NCBI GenBank assembly: GCA_030145055.1
Contig: JAQYWK010000001.1
Location: 682,001-746,000, forward strand
Source of the DNA: Desulfovibrio sp.
Lineage (GTDB): Bacteria; Desulfobacterota; Desulfovibrionia; Desulfovibrionales; Desulfovibrionaceae
Reading direction: 5' to 3'
Length of the DNA: 64,000 bases
Part shown: one piece after another, positions 51,958-62,216 of the stretch
Position numbering within the stretch: position 1 is the first letter of the stretch
Layout of the letters: each line of letters opens with the position of its first letter
Program-made: the position numbers and the translations under genes
The notes under the pieces: model-generated
Database searches by the model: none
What the model was told of the DNA's origin: nothing
Seen by the model: only the letters and a program-made list of their open reading frames with translations

Positions 51958-53741
51958 TGGCCAGAGAAGTCGTTTCAGGTATTTCCGTTTCAACAGGTAT
52001 TGCCATTGGTAAAGCCTACTTTTTGAATCGCAGCATTTCTTCGAATTTGCCGCGACAGACTGTGCCTGTGCACATGAATGCCGGAGAAAAGGAACGCCTT
52101 CAGTATGGTTTCGAGGAAGCTGTTAGCGAACTTTCAGCTATTCGCGAAAAAGTTCCTGCTGAATTGAAAGAGCATAAGCTCATCATTGATTCTCATTTGA
52201 TGATGCTCAAAGACCCGAAATTGCTCAAAGCTTCTACAAAATATATTGATGACTTGTGCATAAATGCTGAATGGGCGCTCGATAAAGCTGTAAATGATCT
52301 TGAAAAGACTTTCGGCGCGCTTGAAGATAAATATATCCGTGAGCGCATGCAGGATGTGTGTCAGGTCGCTCAGAGAGTTCAGGCCAAGCTTATAGGTGGA
52401 GAAGAGCACCTGCGTCCTATTGAAGGTCGTGCCGTGCTTATGGCTCATGATCTAAGCCCTGCTGATACCATTGAGCTTGAGGTTAACAAGCTGATGGCAT
52501 TCGTTACCACTCTTGGCGGCAAAACCTCTCACACAGGCATTTTGGCGCGCACGTTGAATATCCCTGCTTTGGTCGGTGCTGAAAAAATTGAGAGCAGTGT
52601 AGTTGATGGCGATCTTGTTATTGTCGACGGGTTGGCCGGAAAAATTTTGGTCGATCCTGATGAAGAAGAGCTTGAACATTATTATACTTTGCAAACTCAG
52701 TTTGAGGATTACCAGTCTACAATAATAAAAAGTTGTCAGCTTCCGGCAGAAACGGAAGACGGATATCGCGTTCAAGTTCTGGCGAATATCGAACTCGTAG
52801 AAGAAATCTCTGCGGTTATTGATAACGGAGGAGAGGGTGTCGGCCTTTTCAGGACTGAGTATGCATATTTGAATCGTCAGGAACTTCCTGGCGAGGAAGA
52901 GCTCGTCGAGAAGTACTCTGAGCTTGCAGAGATTATGTCGCCGCGTAAGGTTGTTCTGAGGACGCTTGATCTTGGTGCTGATAAATTTATGTCATATTTC
53001 GGCTCTCTTGATGAAGCGAACCCCGCCATGGGGCTCCGTGCTATAAGGTTTTGTCTGAAACACGAAGATATTTTTAATACACAGCTTCGCGCTATTTTGC
53101 GGGCTAGTGTGCATGGCAATATTTCAATTATGTTCCCGATGATTTGTGGTCTTAAGGAAGTTCACCAAGCTAAAGCCGCTCTTGCAAAAGCTCAGGTTGA
53201 GCTGACTGCGGAAGGCATACCTTTTGATGAGGATATGCAGGTTGGAGTTATGATCGAACTTCCGGCTGCGGTTATGATTGCGGAGCTTTTAGCTCAAGAA
53301 GTGGATTTTTTCAGCATCGGAACCAATGACCTTATTCAGTACAGTCTTGGTATTGACCGCACAAATCCTCATGTTTCTTACTTGTACCAGCCGCTCCATC
53401 CTGCCATTGTCCGCTCCATCAAGTATGTAGTTGATGCAGGGCACAGGGCGGGTATCGGAGTAAGTCTTTGCGGAGAGGTTGCATCCGATCCATATTGTGT
53501 ACCGATTCTTATGGGTATGCAGATTGACAGTCTTAGCCTAACTCCGCAGGCCATTCCTGGTATTAAAAGGATTTTGCGCCAGCTTGGGATGCAGGAGTGC
53601 AAACAGTTGCTTAAAGAGGTTTTGCAGTGTCGCACGGTTGCTAAGATCAATCGTCTTGTTACTGACAATATTTACAAAAAATATCCTGAAGAGTTGATCT
53701 TTTTTGCTTCACTTCTGGATAACGAAGAGATCACAGGTTAA
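51957..53741 (+). CDS. ptsI: PTS enzyme I
   Basis: About 594 residues. GTG at 51957 overlaps the HPr stop (TAGTG), with GGAGAAG before it. Signatures: [20 protein letters not shown] with the phospho-histidine, [32 protein letters not shown], and the C-terminal [29 protein letters not shown] (each quoted in part). It phosphorylates HPr with PEP. With EIID and HPr it forms a three-gene PTS unit. Confidence 0.96.
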   Translation: MAREVVSGISVSTGIAIGKAYFLNRSISSNLPRQTVPVHMNAGEKERLQYGFEEAVSELSAIREKVPAELKEHKLIIDSHLMMLKDPKLLKASTKYIDDLCINAEWALDKAVNDLEKTFGALEDKYIRERMQDVCQVAQRVQAKLIGGEEHLRPIEGRAVLMAHDLSPADTIELEVNKLMAFVTTLGGKTSHTGILARTLNIPALVGAEKIESSVVDGDLVIVDGLAGKILVDPDEEELEHYYTLQTQFEDYQSTIIKSCQLPAETEDGYRVQVLANIELVEEISAVIDNGGEGVGLFRTEYAYLNRQELPGEEELVEKYSELAEIMSPRKVVLRTLDLGADKFMSYFGSLDEANPAMGLRAIRFCLKHEDIFNTQLRAILRASVHGNISIMFPMICGLKEVHQAKAALAKAQVELTAEGIPFDEDMQVGVMIELPAAVMIAELLAQEVDFFSIGTNDLIQYSLGIDRTNPHVSYLYQPLHPAIVRSIKYVVDAGHRAGIGVSLCGEVASDPYCVPILMGMQIDSLSLTPQAIPGIKRILRQLGMQECKQLLKEVLQCRTVAKINRLVTDNIYKKYPEELIFFASLLDNEEITG

Positions 53742-53749
53742 TTTTTATT

Positions 53750-54220
53750 ATGGCTAAATCGAAAAAAAAGAAAAGCCCCAATACCATAGCCCGAAATAAA
53801 GTGGCACGACGAAATTATGATTTCGTTGAGACTTTAGAAGCGGGGCTTGTGCTTGTCGGGACAGAAGTTAAATCTCTTCGGGCAGGACAGATCAGTTTTA
53901 ATGACGGGTACATAAATTTTGAGGATGGCGAGGCGTGGCTTATTGGCATTCACATTGCTCCGTATGACCATGCCGGTCATTCGCAGCATGAACCTGACCG
54001 CCCGCGTAAGTTGCTTCTTCATGCTGCGGAAATAGAGAAATTGCAGACGAAGTCTGAGCAGAAAGGGCTGACCGTAGTTCCTGTTAGTCTTTATTTTTCA
54101 CGCGGTAAGATTAAGTTGCAAATTGCTCTGGCTAAAGGGCGCAATGTGCATAACCGCAAAGAAGAGTTAAAACGTAGAGATATTGCAAGAGACACGGCCC
54201 GCCAAATGGCTAGTTATTAG
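53750..54220 (+). CDS. smpB: SsrA-binding protein SmpB
   Basis: 156 residues, needed for tmRNA trans-translation. [20 protein letters not shown] (within limit), [19 protein letters not shown] (within limit), and the basic C-terminal [15 protein letters not shown]. It lies eight bases after ptsI, so it is probably co-transcribed. The tmRNA gene itself is not in the window. Confidence 0.97.
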   Translation: MAKSKKKKSPNTIARNKVARRNYDFVETLEAGLVLVGTEVKSLRAGQISFNDGYINFEDGEAWLIGIHIAPYDHAGHSQHEPDRPRKLLLHAAEIEKLQTKSEQKGLTVVPVSLYFSRGKIKLQIALAKGRNVHNRKEELKRRDIARDTARQMASY

Positions 54221-54318
54221 CCTGTTAGCGAGCCGTAAAAGCTTTATTCACCCCTTGCCGGTAGGTGAAAAAGGTAGGGTATGGGGTAGTAATCTCTCGT
54301 CCGTTAAGGGGCGAAAAT

Positions 54319-54477
54319 TTACTGAAGGTTTGAAGCTAGGCTGGTTAAAACCATTGTAGCTCCAATCCAGAAAAAGAGTTTAAAAGTTCCAGCAATAGGA
54401 CCTAGATTAGAGCAGTTTGCAGTGCTGTCTTCGGGAGTGAAAATTTCGATTATAAAATTGCTGATGCTCGTTCCCAT
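54319..54477 (-). CDS. Small membrane protein (52 residues)
   Basis: A short protein starting MGTSISNFIIEIFTP with one membrane segment near the C-terminus (GTFKLFFWIGATMVLTSLA) and a single cysteine in ANCSNLGP. An excellent ribosome site, AAGGAG eight bases before the ATG, supports reality. It is convergent with smpB and divergent from the LysR gene. A longer in-frame start at 54519 lacks a ribosome site. Function unknown. Confidence 0.6.
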   Translation of the reverse strand: MGTSISNFIIEIFTPEDSTANCSNLGPIAGTFKLFFWIGATMVLTSLASNLQ

Positions 54478-54657
54478 GGTGGATCTCCTTTGTCGTGAGA
54501 TGAAGTTTTTATAAGTCACGAACTTGATGATTAATTAATGCCTGTTTTATTTCTTTCAATCCAACGGGAATAATAGAACCCCCCCTTTAAGTATTTCGAT
54601 GATCGTAGAATCTAGCTTCAAACAACTGTAATAAATATTGTGTAAGTAGTTTAAAGT

Positions 54658-55539
54658 ATGGAATTATATCAGATCAGGACGTTTGTGGTTGTAGCAGATG
54701 CTGGCAATTTAACCAGAGCCGCAAAAATTTTGCATGCAAGTCAATCCACAATAAGTTTGCATATCAAGTCTCTTGAGAAAGAACTTGATGTCTGTCTTTT
54801 TTTGCGAACTCCAAAAGGAATGGAGCTGACTCCTGAAGGCGGTGCTTTGAGAGAAAAGGCACTGGATATACTTGATTCCGTAGAAAAGATGGAATCTGCA
54901 GCACATGATTTGCGCGGTGATGTTTCTGGCTCAGCACGGGTCGGGCTTCAAACTTCCCCCGTTTATTTAAGAACTCCTCAGCTTACAAAGTGCATTAAAG
55001 AAAATTATCCCGGTCTTAATCTACAATTTGCTCAGAATCAGACATGGGCTATGCGCCGTGAAGTTGTGGGGAGATCGCTCGAAGGCGGTTTTTTCTATTC
55101 CGTGGACGTTCCGGAGGATGTTAAAGGAATTCTTTTAGATAACACAGTCTTGAGGGTTGTAGGTCCCGCTTCATGGCAGGCTAAAATGGAAGAGGCCAAA
55201 TGGGAAGATCTTGCAAAATTGCCATGGATCTGGACTCCTTCTGAATGCTCATTTAGTCAAAAATTGAATGAAAAATTCCACCTTCTCGGTCTTGAAGCCA
55301 GTAAATCAATGACAGCAGACAGTGAAGAGGCTCATAATGCGTTAGTTCGGTCCGAGCATGGCGTCACGGTTATGAGAGATGATGAAGCCCGGGAGGGGGA
55401 AGCTAGCGGTTCTTTTTACATATGGCCGGGTGGATATCTTGAAGTTGGTTTATATTTCGGTTTTCATAAACAGCGTGTGGCTGACCCTGTTGTAAAAGCA
55501 CTGATTGATTGTGTCGAAAAAGTATGGAAATGCGAGTAA
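54658..55539 (+). CDS. LysR-family transcriptional regulator
   Basis: A 293-residue regulator: N-terminal winged helix ELYQIRTFVVVADAGNLTRAAK and LHASQSTISLHIKSLEKEL (each split), then an effector domain (90-290). Its stop overlaps the start of the oxidase gene by one base, so it is probably autoregulated and controls the downstream oxidase pair. The binding site would be near 54600, but no T-N11-A motif could be fixed. Effector unknown. Confidence 0.92.
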   Translation: MELYQIRTFVVVADAGNLTRAAKILHASQSTISLHIKSLEKELDVCLFLRTPKGMELTPEGGALREKALDILDSVEKMESAAHDLRGDVSGSARVGLQTSPVYLRTPQLTKCIKENYPGLNLQFAQNQTWAMRREVVGRSLEGGFFYSVDVPEDVKGILLDNTVLRVVGPASWQAKMEEAKWEDLAKLPWIWTPSECSFSQKLNEKFHLLGLEASKSMTADSEEAHNALVRSEHGVTVMRDDEAREGEASGSFYIWPGGYLEVGLYFGFHKQRVADPVVKALIDCVEKVWKCE

Positions 55540-56927
55540 TGAAGACCTATCCGGATAAACTTTCCAGAGCACAACATAAATTTTTGAAAAAACTTTTCCC
55601 TGAAGGAGATAGTGGTTTTACCGAAGGTGAATTGCTTTCGTGCGGAGTGGATGCCAGTAGAAAACACGCCAAACCACTTGCTCTTGTAAAGCCAAGTACG
55701 GTTCAGCAGGTGTCGGAATTACTTGCGTGGGCGCAAAAAGATCGCATGCCTATTTACCCTAGAGCTAGGGCTACCAACAAAGTTGGTGGCTGTGTTCCTG
55801 TCAAGAAAGGTATCGTAGTTTCCATGCTAGGGATGAATTCCATACTTGATATTGATGCGCAGGATTTTGTGGCTGTGGTGCAGCCCGGGGTGATAACTGC
55901 GGATTTGCAAAAGGCTGTTGAGGCGAAGGGGTTATTCTATCCTCCTGATCCTGCAAGTCAGAAAATTTCTACCATCGGCGGCAATATTGCCACTTGCGCC
56001 GGAGGAATGCGGGCCGTGAAATACGGAGTTACCCGCGATTACGTTCTAGGCCTTGAAGTTGTTCTTCCCGGCGGGGAGATAATTAATACAGGTGGTCGCA
56101 CTCATAAAAATGTGGTCGGCCTCGATCTGACAAGGCTTATGGTCGGCTCAGCGGGAACGCTTGGCTTGATTACTAAGGCAACGTTAAAGCTTCTTCCGCT
56201 TCCTGAAACATCGGCTTCCATGCTTATTGGTTTTAAAGATCTCTCGGGCTGTCTCAAAGGAGCCGGAGCCGTATTCGGGTGCGGCATTTTGCCTGCAGCG
56301 ATGGAATTGATGGACCACAATACACTTAAGGCTCTCGAAATGCATTCCGCTGTGCCGTGGTCCTCCGATACTGGCGGCTTACTACTGCTTAAAATTGATG
56401 GTTCGCAGGAATCTGTCACGACTGACCTGCTTCAAATCGAAAAGGCTCTTTCGTCCGTTATCACTACCTTTATCGAAAAGGGTAGCGGAGATGAACAGGA
56501 GCGTTTGTGGGAACTTCGCAGGGTGATTAGTCCTGCGGCATTTAACCTTGGGCCAGATAAGCAGGGCGAAGATGTAGCCGTGCCGCGCGGAAAAGTTGCG
56601 CAGGCCATTGAAGCATATCATGAAATCGGAAGGAAACATGGCGTTATCGTTTTATGTTTCGGACACCTAGGTGACGGGAATATTCATGTGTCTGTTATGT
56701 ATGATAAATCAGCCTCCGGTCAGTCTGAGAGTGCCTTGAAAGCAAAGAAAGAAATTTTTGAAAAGACCCTCGCTCTCGGCGGTACATTATCCGGCGAGCA
56801 TGGCATTGGGCTTACGAAGGCAGATTATGTCGGAATGCAGCTAGGACAGACTGAGATGAATTTAATGTCAGGGGTTAAAACAGTTTTTGATCCACATAAT
56901 ATAATGAATCCCGGGAAGGGCGTCTAA
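55539..56927 (+). CDS. FAD-linked 2-hydroxyacid oxidase, GlcD/D-lactate dehydrogenase type
   Basis: About 462 residues of the FAD-binding-4 fold (PCMH): SKVGGCVPV... and GGNIATCAGGMRAVKYGVTRD (split), LEVVLPGGEI, then FAD-oxidase-C with VLCFGHLGDGNIHVSVM and LSGEHGIGLTKADYV. It oxidises glycolate or D-lactate; with a separate Fe-S subunit next to it, the pair resembles GlcD/GlcF and the lactate dehydrogenases of Desulfovibrio. The ATG at 55539 overlaps the LysR stop; alternative starts lie a few codons earlier. Its stop overlaps the next gene's start. Confidence 0.9.
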   Translation: MKTYPDKLSRAQHKFLKKLFPEGDSGFTEGELLSCGVDASRKHAKPLALVKPSTVQQVSELLAWAQKDRMPIYPRARATNKVGGCVPVKKGIVVSMLGMNSILDIDAQDFVAVVQPGVITADLQKAVEAKGLFYPPDPASQKISTIGGNIATCAGGMRAVKYGVTRDYVLGLEVVLPGGEIINTGGRTHKNVVGLDLTRLMVGSAGTLGLITKATLKLLPLPETSASMLIGFKDLSGCLKGAGAVFGCGILPAAMELMDHNTLKALEMHSAVPWSSDTGGLLLLKIDGSQESVTTDLLQIEKALSSVITTFIEKGSGDEQERLWELRRVISPAAFNLGPDKQGEDVAVPRGKVAQAIEAYHEIGRKHGVIVLCFGHLGDGNIHVSVMYDKSASGQSESALKAKKEIFEKTLALGGTLSGEHGIGLTKADYVGMQLGQTEMNLMSGVKTVFDPHNIMNPGKGV

Positions 56928-58063
56928 TGGCAACACCCAAAGCCTGTGTGCAATGCGGAAAGTGTCTTGATGTCTGTCCATTATTTAAAGTTACAGGTCG
57001 GGAAGAGCTTACTCCTCGCGCGAAATTTTTTCTGGATGGTTTAGACTCGCCGGATGGCCTTAGTGAAAAGGACTTCAAATCGCTTGCCGGACTGTGTCTT
57101 GGTTGCGGCAGGTGTGAAGAGAATTGTCCGCAAAATATGTCAGGTCCAAAACTTGTTTCGGCCCTACGATCAAAGTCGAAAGATTTTAAACAGACTTGTT
57201 GGGATTTATGGCTATCTCATCCCGGGTTTATCTGGCCTTTAGCAGCAGCCTTATCAAAATTTTCTCCCGAAAGTTTACCTGAGCCTATTGGTTCTTCAAA
57301 AAAAAGGATGAAATCGCTTTTTGCGAAGAGTCCTGATTCTTGGGCCAAGTTGACACCTGATTTAAAATTTGAGGATCGAAAGGCCTTATTGTTTAAGGGG
57401 TGCGTAGGTAATTACGCCCGCGAAGATTGGGCAATAAAAGCAGAGCGCTTTATGGACGGGTTAGGTTTAGTTCGTGCTCCTGAATGTGATTTTGCCTGTT
57501 GTGGATCATCGTATGGAAGTGCAGGGTTATTAGACAGACAGGCGAAAGCTCACAAGTTCAACGTCGACACATGGAAGGCGGTTGATTGCCCACTTTTAAT
57601 CATTTTCTGTACTACTTGTTTGAAAGGGCTTAAGGAATATTCTTTGGATGATTTTGGCGGGGATGAAGATCTTTTTGATAAGTGGCAATCATCCTTAATG
57701 CCGTTGTCATCTCTCTTAGTTGATGGAGACATTACAATATTAGAGAATAGGCCGAATCAGGTTATTTATCATAAGCCATGCCATGCTCCTGTTCCTGATT
57801 ATGATTTACAGCTTATTGAAAAGATTACCGAAGATCGTTTACTGCCTGTTCAAAAAGATCTTTGCTGCGGATTCGGTGGAGTCATGCAACTCGGTGCTCC
57901 TGATCTTTCAAAGCAGGTTGGTGAGTCTTGCGCAGAGACGTTAACAAAAAATGCTCACGCAGGCGCGCAAATTTTGACTGGTTGCTCTGCATGCGTTATT
58001 CAGCTTGCAACACATACAAAAAATGACTTTTTTACAGGTCATTGGCTTGATATTTTGGAATAA
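56927..58063 (+). CDS. Iron-sulfur subunit of 2-hydroxyacid oxidase (GlcF-like)
   Basis: A 378-residue protein: ferredoxin motifs CVQCGKCLDVCPLF and CLGCGRCEENCPQN at the N-terminus, then two CCG domains: LFKGCVGNYAREDWAIKAE, CDFACCGSSYGSAG, and KDLCCGFGGVMQLG, TGCSACVIQLATHT. It passes electrons from the FAD subunit to the quinone pool. Starts at the TAATG overlap with the previous gene. Together they form a two-gene lactate/glycolate oxidase under the LysR gene. Confidence 0.92.
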   Translation: MATPKACVQCGKCLDVCPLFKVTGREELTPRAKFFLDGLDSPDGLSEKDFKSLAGLCLGCGRCEENCPQNMSGPKLVSALRSKSKDFKQTCWDLWLSHPGFIWPLAAALSKFSPESLPEPIGSSKKRMKSLFAKSPDSWAKLTPDLKFEDRKALLFKGCVGNYAREDWAIKAERFMDGLGLVRAPECDFACCGSSYGSAGLLDRQAKAHKFNVDTWKAVDCPLLIIFCTTCLKGLKEYSLDDFGGDEDLFDKWQSSLMPLSSLLVDGDITILENRPNQVIYHKPCHAPVPDYDLQLIEKITEDRLLPVQKDLCCGFGGVMQLGAPDLSKQVGESCAETLTKNAHAGAQILTGCSACVIQLATHTKNDFFTGHWLDILE

Positions 58064-58140
58064 AGACTTACTTGAAAACAGCTGATTATTTTTATTGATA
58101 AATTCCGCGGATTACGCCGCTGAGCAAAAAAGGAAATTAA

Positions 58141-60654
58141 ATGTTTAACGCAATATTTTCGGCCGTATTCGGTTCTAGCAATGACAGATTTATTAAAAAG
58201 CTCGGGCCGCAAGTTGACCTGATTAACTCCTTCGAACCTGAGATGGAAAAGCTTACTGATGAGCAACTTTCTGAAAAAATAGTTCAGTGGAAAGAAGAAG
58301 TTGCGGCTGGTAAGGAGCTTGATGATCTCTTGCCGGAAGTTTTTGCTCTAGTCCGTGAAGGTGGTAAGCGCGCCCTCGGTATGCGTCACTATGACGTACA
58401 GATGGTCGGTGGCATGGTCCTAAACGGCGGAAGAATTGCGGAAATGAAAACGGGTGAAGGTAAAACCCTAGTGGCTACCCTGCCAGCCGTTTTGAATGCA
58501 ATTTCCGGCAAAGGCGTTCACCTTATCACAGTTAATGACTACCTAGCCACTCGTGATGCGCAGTGGATGGGTAAATTATACAATTTTCTAGGTCTCACAG
58601 TAGGTACTGTCGTTCACGGTCAGACAGATGAGCAGCGTCAGGAAGCCTACGCTTGTGACATTACTTACGGTACAAATAACGAATTTGGATTTGATTACCT
58701 ACGCGACAACATGAAGTTCTACAAAGAACAGCTTGTTCAGCGCGAACTAAACTTTGCCATCGTCGATGAAGTTGACTCCATCCTTATTGATGAAGCACGT
58801 ACTCCGCTCATCATTTCCGGATCTTCAGATGAAGCGACCAGCATGTATGCACAGGTCGACACGATTATCCCGCTCCTTAAAAGGGACGAGGATTTCGAAG
58901 TCGATGAGAAAGGCCATTCCATCACCATGACCGAAGAGGGTGTTACTAAGTGTGAAGGCATCCTCAAAATCGATAACCTTTACGACGCCCAGCACATTTC
59001 TTTTCAGCATCATATAATGCAGGGTATTAAGGCGCATCACTTGTTCTCACGTGATGTTGACTATATTGTTCAAGATGATCAGGTTGTCATTGTTGATGAA
59101 TTTACTGGCCGTTTAATGCCGGGCAGACGTTTTTCAGATGGCTTGCATCAGGCTCTTGAAGCAAAAGAAGGCGTTAAGGTTGAATCTGAAAACCAGACCT
59201 TGGCTTCTATTACCTTTCAGAACTATTTCCGCATGTACAACAAATTGTCAGGTATGACAGGTACTGCGGATACTGAAGCTGTTGAATTTGCACAGATTTA
59301 CAACCTTGAAGTAATCGTTATTCCAACGAATACTGACATGATTCGTAAAGATTACCCTGATTCAATCTACAAAACACAGCAGGAAAAATATAATGCCATT
59401 GCGAAGGAAATTACTCAACTTTACAAAAAGGGACAGCCTGTTCTTGTTGGCACTGTCTCCATTGAAAAGTCAGAATTAATTGGTAGTTTGCTGAAGAAAA
59501 ACGGTACTCCGCACGAAGTTTTGAATGCGAAGAATCACGAAAAAGAAGCTGAGATCGTTGCTGAAGCGGGCTTTAAAGGGCACGTCACCATCGCAACAAA
59601 TATGGCTGGTCGTGGTACTGATATCGTGCTTGGAGAAGGCGTTAAAGAGCTTGGTGGGCTTCATATTATCGGTACTGAGCGTCATGAATCACGCCGTATT
59701 GATAACCAGCTTCGTGGTCGTTCCGGTCGTCAGGGTGACGAGGGTAGCTCCCGTTTTTACTTAGCCCTTGATGATGACCTGATGAGACTTTTTGGTTCCG
59801 ACCGCATTGCCGGCATAATGGAAAAGCTTGGAATGGAAGAAGGCGAGCCTATTGAGAACAAAATGGTTTCAAAGGCCATTGAAAATTCTCAGAAGAAAGT
59901 TGAAGGGCATAACTTTGAAATACGTAAACAATTGTTGGATTATGACGATGTTATGAACCAGCAGCGTGAAGTTATTTATACTTTGCGCCGCGAAGTTATG
60001 TATTCAGAAGATATGACTGATATGATCTCTGAATTTACTGAAGAGATTTTGGATGATAGTTATTTCCCAGTTGAGGAAGCTAGAGGTAAGCCTTTAGATG
60101 AAGAGACCGAGGAAATGGTTAAAGTTGGTCTGGATGAAATTTTCGGTCTTAGCCGTTACTCCGAATTCGCAGAAGCTTTACCCACGCGCGAACAGGCGGA
60201 TACGTGGATTGGCGAAATTCTTGAAAATCTTAGAGAGAATGCAACAGAACATTTCCACGAAATTCAGCGTTATTTTATGCTCGAATCCCTCGACCGTAAC
60301 TGGAAAGAGCATCTATTAAATATGGATCATTTGCGCGAGGGTATCGGCCTCCGCGGATATGGTCAGAAAGATCCGAAGCATGAGTATAAACGTGAAGGGT
60401 TTGAACTTTTCCGCGATATGCTTGAACGCATCAGACAGAATACCGTTCGCTCTCTTTGTCATCTGCGCATCGAACAAGAAGTTCGTGAAGAAGAGTTTCA
60501 GCATAAAGATCAGAAAGAGCTTGAATACTCTGCTAATGATGAGGGTGAAGAAAAGAAAAAGCAGCCGAAGCGCAGGGCTGAGCCGAAAGTCGGCAGAAAT
60601 GAAAGCTGTCCTTGCGGAAGTGGCAAGAAATATAAGAAGTGCTGCGGTAAATAA
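58141..60654 (+). CDS. secA: Preprotein translocase ATPase SecA
   Basis: The Sec motor. 837 residues. Walker A in [19 protein letters not shown], Walker B and DEAD-like [17 protein letters not shown], helicase motif [16 protein letters not shown], and the C-terminal zinc/SEC-C motif [15 protein letters not shown]. All in usual order. AAGGAAATTAA precedes the ATG. A strong hairpin and T-run at 60678 end it. Confidence 0.98.
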   Translation: MFNAIFSAVFGSSNDRFIKKLGPQVDLINSFEPEMEKLTDEQLSEKIVQWKEEVAAGKELDDLLPEVFALVREGGKRALGMRHYDVQMVGGMVLNGGRIAEMKTGEGKTLVATLPAVLNAISGKGVHLITVNDYLATRDAQWMGKLYNFLGLTVGTVVHGQTDEQRQEAYACDITYGTNNEFGFDYLRDNMKFYKEQLVQRELNFAIVDEVDSILIDEARTPLIISGSSDEATSMYAQVDTIIPLLKRDEDFEVDEKGHSITMTEEGVTKCEGILKIDNLYDAQHISFQHHIMQGIKAHHLFSRDVDYIVQDDQVVIVDEFTGRLMPGRRFSDGLHQALEAKEGVKVESENQTLASITFQNYFRMYNKLSGMTGTADTEAVEFAQIYNLEVIVIPTNTDMIRKDYPDSIYKTQQEKYNAIAKEITQLYKKGQPVLVGTVSIEKSELIGSLLKKNGTPHEVLNAKNHEKEAEIVAEAGFKGHVTIATNMAGRGTDIVLGEGVKELGGLHIIGTERHESRRIDNQLRGRSGRQGDEGSSRFYLALDDDLMRLFGSDRIAGIMEKLGMEEGEPIENKMVSKAIENSQKKVEGHNFEIRKQLLDYDDVMNQQREVIYTLRREVMYSEDMTDMISEFTEEILDDSYFPVEEARGKPLDEETEEMVKVGLDEIFGLSRYSEFAEALPTREQADTWIGEILENLRENATEHFHEIQRYFMLESLDRNWKEHLLNMDHLREGIGLRGYGQKDPKHEYKREGFELFRDMLERIRQNTVRSLCHLRIEQEVREEEFQHKDQKELEYSANDEGEEKKKQPKRRAEPKVGRNESCPCGSGKKYKKCCGK

Positions 60655-60677
60655 TCACCAATTTGTGGTTCGTTATT

Positions 60678-60712
60678 GCCCCTGACAGCTTCGGTTGTCA
60701 GGGGCTTTTTTT
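60678..60712 (+). terminator. Terminator after secA
   Basis: GCCCCTGACAGC pairs with GTTGTCAGGGGC (one G-T) around a TTCG tetraloop, followed by TTTTTTT. Confidence 0.92.
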
Positions 60713-60758
60713 ATTTAAATTCTAACCGGATAAATAATCTATTCAGGCGGTATCAAAA

Positions 60759-61358
60759 ATGCTTGCTACATTTTTTCAAACTTACTTAAAATTGTTTTTC
60801 ATACTTACCCCGTTTTTCGCTATATCAGCGTTTTTATCGTTAACTCAGGAAATGACACCCGGTGAGCGCCGAAAAACGGCTGTGAAGGTTACTCTGGCCG
60901 TAATAATAAGCTCTCTAGTTTTATACCTATATGGCAGATACATCTTTCAGCTTTTCGGGATAACACTTGATGCGTTTCGAATTGGCGCAGGGTCCGTTCT
61001 CTTTCTTTCCGCTCTTAATATGGTTGGCGGTGGAACAAAGATGTACGAAGCCGGTGGTGTGCAGGATGACATCGCTGTTGTTCCTCTTGCTATCCCGATT
61101 ATTTGTGGCCCGGGGACCATTGGTGCTTTGCTCGTTCTGGGTTCCAGTGTGCAGGGTTTTGCAAATCAGGCTTTAGCTTGCGGAGCTCTTGTAAGCGCAG
61201 CATTAACTGTTGGCGTTCTATTATTTATCTCTTCGAGTCTTAAACGTTTATTGGGTAGACGAGGGCTTAATATTATGAGTAGGCTGACAGGGTTGTTTGT
61301 CGCATCCATTGCAGCTCAAATTTTCTTTACAGGGGTGCGAAATTTCATGATGGGCTAA
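60759..61358 (+). CDS. MarC family membrane protein
   Basis: A 199-residue protein with six membrane segments and the MarC signatures KLFFILTPFFAISAFLSLT, IFQLFGITLDAFRIGAG and VVPLAIPIICGPGTIGALLVL (each quoted in part). Function is uncertain; the family was once linked to antibiotic resistance. A single gene between secA and a small conserved protein. Confidence 0.92.
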   Translation: MLATFFQTYLKLFFILTPFFAISAFLSLTQEMTPGERRKTAVKVTLAVIISSLVLYLYGRYIFQLFGITLDAFRIGAGSVLFLSALNMVGGGTKMYEAGGVQDDIAVVPLAIPIICGPGTIGALLVLGSSVQGFANQALACGALVSAALTVGVLLFISSSLKRLLGRRGLNIMSRLTGLFVASIAAQIFFTGVRNFMMG

Positions 61359-61392
61359 AACTGTTTTGATTATTAAAAGGAGGATTATTTTT

Positions 61393-61614
61393 ATGGAAAA
61401 AGGCAAGAATTTAACAGATAGATATTTAGTAGCTCTTTTTAAACGCGGCAAAGCGGATTACCTTCCTGTTTCATATCTTAAGGAACAAGGCGATAAAGTT
61501 TTGCTAAAAGGTGAAAGCGACAAGCTTTTGCCCATGCTTTCAGAAATGGTGGAGAAAGGTTTTTTTGAAGTAAAGGATGGAGAGTATAAGCTAATTAAAG
61601 ATCCTTTTGAATAG
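61393..61614 (+). CDS. Small conserved hypothetical protein
   Basis: A 73-residue charged, soluble protein: MEKGKNLTDRYLVALFKRG, VSYLKEQGDKVLLKGES and GEYKLIKDPFE. It has a very good ribosome site (AAGGAGG, ten bases before the ATG). No family recognised. The hairpin at 61652 ends it. Confidence 0.7.
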   Translation: MEKGKNLTDRYLVALFKRGKADYLPVSYLKEQGDKVLLKGESDKLLPMLSEMVEKGFFEVKDGEYKLIKDPFE

Positions 61615-61651
61615 ATATATTTAGACTTTGAGATATAAATCAGGTTTCAAG

Positions 61652-61684
61652 AGCCGCTTGAGTTTGCGCTTTAGCGGCTTTTTT
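61652..61684 (+). terminator. Terminator
   Basis: AGCCGCT (61652-61658) pairs with AGCGGCT (61673-61679), followed by TTTTT, between the small protein and the convergent phosphodiesterase gene. Confidence 0.8.
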
Positions 61685-61714
61685 ACGTCTGAGGATTGGG
61701 GGCGTGAATATTAG

Positions 61715-62206
61715 TTAATCGACAGGAACAAATGTGCATGAAATGTTTTGCTCATCATCAAGGTCTAGGATGGCCACGCTTGCAGGCTTGTCGTCTCTTG
61801 GAGATGTGAGGCTGCCTGGGTTCAGCATTTGTACACCTTTGACTATAGACCAGTCTTGAATATGCGTGTGTCCGTAGCATACGAGATCAAAGTCTGGTCC
61901 GAATGATTCCGCTACATTAGTTGAAACTTCGGAACGGCTGCCCCATCCATGGGCAATCCCAATACGTAATCCGTGAAAGTTCACAGTTTCAAGCGGGCGC
62001 AGGTGATCTGAAAGTGCCCACTCATCGCAATTGCCCTGAGCGGCATGAAAATTTGGGTGTTGGCAGAAGAAATTCCATACGGAAAAAGAGACTAGATCTC
62101 CGCAATGAATGAGTAAATCAGCACTTTTGAGATGGGTATTAAAAACCTCCGTGAGTCTGGAATCAGGCTCACGGAGGTGTGTATCAGAGATAACAGCTAT
62201 TTTCAC
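61715..62206 (-). CDS. YfcE/MJ0936-type metallophosphoesterase
   Basis: A 163-residue phosphodiesterase of the calcineurin-like fold: VISDTHLREPD, LLIHCGDLVS, AAQGNCDEW, GIAHGWGSRSE and VCYGHTHIQDW supply the two-metal ligands. Cleaves phosphodiester bonds; the natural substrate is unknown. It ends the mla-containing operon, following mlaA with ten bases between. Confidence 0.93.
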   Translation of the reverse strand: MKIAVISDTHLREPDSRLTEVFNTHLKSADLLIHCGDLVSFSVWNFFCQHPNFHAAQGNCDEWALSDHLRPLETVNFHGLRIGIAHGWGSRSEVSTNVAESFGPDFDLVCYGHTHIQDWSIVKGVQMLNPGSLTSPRDDKPASVAILDLDDEQNISCTFVPVD

Positions 62207-62216
62207 GTCAGATCAT

